From Trematomus loennbergii (taxonomy: Eukaryota; Chordata; Actinopteri; Perciformes; Nototheniidae), in contig JAAOOA010000006.1 in the NCBI GenBank assembly GCA_012861695.1, forward strand, positions 28,253,811 to 28,317,810: a stretch of 64,000 nucleotides of DNA. The letters are read 5' to 3'. Under the pieces are notes generated by a model, which was not told the origin of the DNA, made no database searches, and saw only the letters and a list, made by a program, of their open reading frames with translations. Positions 63,601 through 64,000 of the stretch are shown piece after piece. A program made the translations under genes and the position numbers. The stretch's first letter is position 1. Each line of letters begins with the position of its first letter.

Positions 63601-63910
63601 ACGCTAAGAGGATACGTAGCAATAACATGTGAGCAAAGAAAATGCGTTACTGTGATTCCAATTACAGATATCTACAGGATTGAACCTTTTCTGAAAAGAG
63701 ATAAGAGGACTACAGTAGTTGACATTTTAATGCTTAAATGTCACCTGTAAAAACTTCAAAATCTAAATTTATGTTACAAGAATTATGATTCCAAACCCCT
63801 GTATTATAGAGTAAATCCTCAGAACTGTTTCAAACCTTTTTGGAAAACTTGGAATTGTCCTCCAGGAATCTTCTCTCCCTTGGATTGAAGGTTCTTATAC
63901 TCGCTCTGAC
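50837..63910 (-). CDS. mctp2: mctp2, 3' half (C-terminal membrane region)
   Basis: Multiple C2 and transmembrane domain protein 2: three C2 domains and two membrane segments near the C terminus, in ER and related membranes. Eight exons lie in the window, read downwards: 63910-63836, 61767-61648, 58495-58384, 56363-56322, 54699-54590, 54370-54261, 53865-53768 and 50884-50837. Together they give the region after the third C2 domain, the two membrane segments joined by an acidic linker, and the basic tail. The C2 exons lie beyond the right edge. Splice phases agree at every junction except inside 58384-58495, which is 112 bases between phase-0 borders and so has one surplus base. MCTP2 rather than MCTP1 is chosen from linkage with nr2f2 and from the short tail; both members share most of this region. 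Confidence 0.92.
51219..51822. mobile_element. Palindromic MITE in the last mctp2 intron
   Basis: The left end CAGTCTCACGGCATTTCGTG and the right end CACGAAATGCCGTGAGACTG are exact inverted copies. The inverted similarity continues inwards for about 150 bases, up to ACATACTACCAATAGAAATA, so most of the element is a large hairpin. The right half has an extra partial repeat (ATTGCTTTTAAAATCGTTCT twice). The target duplication is unclear: TA-containing flanks exist but do not align cleanly. Confidence 0.85.
51896..52321. repeat. 45-46-bp minisatellite in the last mctp2 intron
   Basis: Nine full units and one partial of AGGCTATAAACAAACTACCA plus CTGCTAAGCTAAAGGCAGCT and AATGTT. Two variants alternate: ACTACCACTG (46 bases) and ACTCCACTG (45 bases), with TATACACAAAC in two units. 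Confidence 0.95.
52322..53767. other. mctp2 intron, no further feature
   Basis: AT-rich apart from 52.5-52.75 kb, where a purine-rich stretch gives Ser/Leu-rich frames on - without family features. A 15-base poly-G tract lies at 53522-53536. Confidence 0.45.
53768..53865 (-). CDS. mctp2: mctp2 exon ([12 protein letters not shown])
   Basis: The 98 bases start with the last two bases of a Gly codon and encode [20 protein letters not shown] and [12 protein letters not shown], then the donor GTAAGC. This stretch is nearly invariant in MCTP proteins. Confidence 0.95.
54261..54370 (-). CDS. mctp2: mctp2 exon with second membrane segment
   Basis: The 110 bases encode [20 protein letters not shown] and [16 protein letters not shown], entered after one base of an Asn-Thr junction. 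The hydrophobic run of about 25 residues is the second membrane segment. The donor is GTGAGT. Confidence 0.95.
54590..54699 (-). CDS. mctp2: mctp2 exon (linker helix)
   Basis: The 110 bases encode [20 protein letters not shown] and [16 protein letters not shown], the amphipathic helix between the two membrane segments. The acceptor is TTAACTGTAG and the donor GTAAGA. Confidence 0.95.
56322..56363 (-). CDS. mctp2: mctp2 micro-exon (acidic linker)
   Basis: The 42 bases encode [14 protein letters not shown] between ATTTTCAG and GTATGT, phase 0 on both sides. Being short and in phase, it could be skipped without a frameshift. It provides the acidic linker known from MCTP proteins. Confidence 0.93.
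57168..57180. repeat. Poly-G tract (13 bases)
   Basis: G run in an mctp2 intron. Confidence 0.9.
57830..58340. repeat. Purine-rich (GAA/GAC) repeat region with internal duplications
   Basis: The + strand is dominated by AAGAAGAAGAC / GAAGAACAAGA words. A longer unit recurs: TCACCACGTCCTGAGTCTTT at 57.85 kb and TCACCACGTCCTGGGTTTTT at 58.11 kb, each followed by GAACAGGAACCA about 50 bases on. A related CACCTCGTCCTGAG word forms the donor side of the exon at 58384. The intron thus seems to have grown by duplicating a segment that includes the exon border. Confidence 0.75.
58384..58495 (-). CDS. mctp2: mctp2 exon with first membrane segment, one surplus base
   Basis: The exon opens [15 protein letters not shown] after CTGCAG and should continue into a hydrophobic run, [16 protein letters not shown], and the donor GTGGGC. 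As written, the frame leaves this path after MLP because the C run (plus-strand GGGG, 58450-58453) has one base too many. Both borders are phase 0 and the length is 112, where 111 fits 37 codons. Confidence 0.9.
58496..61647. other. mctp2 intron with candidate conserved non-coding blocks
   Basis: 58.80-59.05 kb and 59.13-59.45 kb are non-repetitive and less AT-rich, with homeobox-like TAATTG/ATTA words. They look like conserved non-coding DNA but this is not proven. 61.28-61.56 kb is another such island. Introns of genes beside NR2F2 are a known place for its long-range enhancers in principle. Confidence 0.3.
60592..60673. repeat. (GT)n microsatellite in mctp2 intron
   Basis: 82 bases of uninterrupted GT repeats. 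Confidence 0.98.
61648..61767 (-). CDS. mctp2: mctp2 exon ([10 protein letters not shown])
   Basis: 120 bases, 40 codons, phase 0 on both sides, encoding [20 protein letters not shown] and [20 protein letters not shown]. The SCFQWES motif is diagnostic of the MCTP/PRT_C region. The donor GTGACG is weak but gives the only phase-consistent join to VFLVTVW. Confidence 0.93.
62985..63270. repeat. Relic of a GGGCTGCAAC-type teleost DNA element
   Basis: The copy begins TTTAGGGCTGCGACCATTAT, has ATTAATCGATTGGTTGATAA, then TTTGTTTTGTCCTACCAACC, CCCAAAGATAATCAATTTAC and AAGCAGCAAATATGATGATT in the order of a well-known fish repeat. Only one end is clear; the other end has decayed. Confidence 0.65.
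63836..63910 (-). CDS. mctp2: mctp2 exon ([12 protein letters not shown])
   Basis: 75 bases, 25 codons, phase 0: [20 protein letters not shown] then KFSKK. This is the VKAS(I/L)RT-P-E segment that follows the third C2 domain in MCTP proteins. The donor GTTTGA is weak and the acceptor TTTTTATCAG good. The next upstream exon is outside the window. Confidence 0.9.
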
Positions 63911-64000
63911 CTGATAAAAAGAAAAGAAAAAGACATGAAGCGATGACAAGCGGACAGAATCAGGCCCATGTTTCACAGCCATCACTGCAGGCTGAACTTT

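Overview
The window reads as a piece of teleost fish nuclear genome, probably percomorph. It has split genes with GT-AG introns, long AT-rich intergenic stretches, very long (CA)n microsatellites, L2-type LINEs with a repeated CTTGC 3' tail, many hAT-like elements with 8-bp target duplications, and a relic of a fish hatching-enzyme gene. Coding density is low. I can support two real genes, one broken gene copy, and a dense layer of transposable elements.

Layout. 1-7.9 kb holds no gene: a decayed L2 relic (4.1-4.8 kb), an AT-rich degenerate satellite (4.8-5.6 kb) and a perfect hairpin at 6.0 kb. 8.69-13.0 kb is a three-exon COUP-TF nuclear receptor gene on +, closest to nr2f2 and possibly a teleost duplicate of it. 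13-20 kb is intergenic, with GC-richer blocks that look like candidate cis-regulatory DNA. 20.2-21.9 kb is a hAT-like element split by a young L2 copy. 24.8-28.9 kb is a 4.1-kb inverted-repeat (foldback) element with 20-bp tandem arrays at both ends, a central palindrome and a second young L2 copy. 30.0-30.35 and 32.6-33.95 kb are two hAT elements with perfect 8-bp target duplications. 37.2-37.75 kb is a TIR element carrying a MADF-like exon. 42.0-42.55 kb is a hatching-enzyme (astacin) pseudogene cut off at its zinc-binding motif by a 3.4-kb TIR element, which itself contains a hAT element with a BED-finger transposase fragment. 46-52.3 kb holds minisatellites, MITEs and a 297-bp (CA)n tract. 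50.8-63.9 kb is the 3' half of mctp2 on -, eight exons reaching towards the right edge.

nr2f2 encodes a DNA-binding orphan nuclear receptor that acts in the nucleus. mctp2 encodes a C2-domain protein with two membrane segments. They do not form a pathway. Their linkage matches the NR2F2-MCTP2 neighbourhood of other vertebrates, where NR2F2 lies in a gene-poor regulatory region. Here the two genes converge, about 38 kb apart.

The best hunting results are: (1) the foldback element with arrays, palindrome and an internal copy of the L2 empty site; (2) two one-base insertions, in nr2f2 exon 1 and in an mctp2 transmembrane exon, each shown by exon-length arithmetic and most likely assembly errors or alleles; (3) the hatching-enzyme pseudogene; (4) nested transposons whose target duplications can be read directly. 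I did not find a convincing new multi-gene system.
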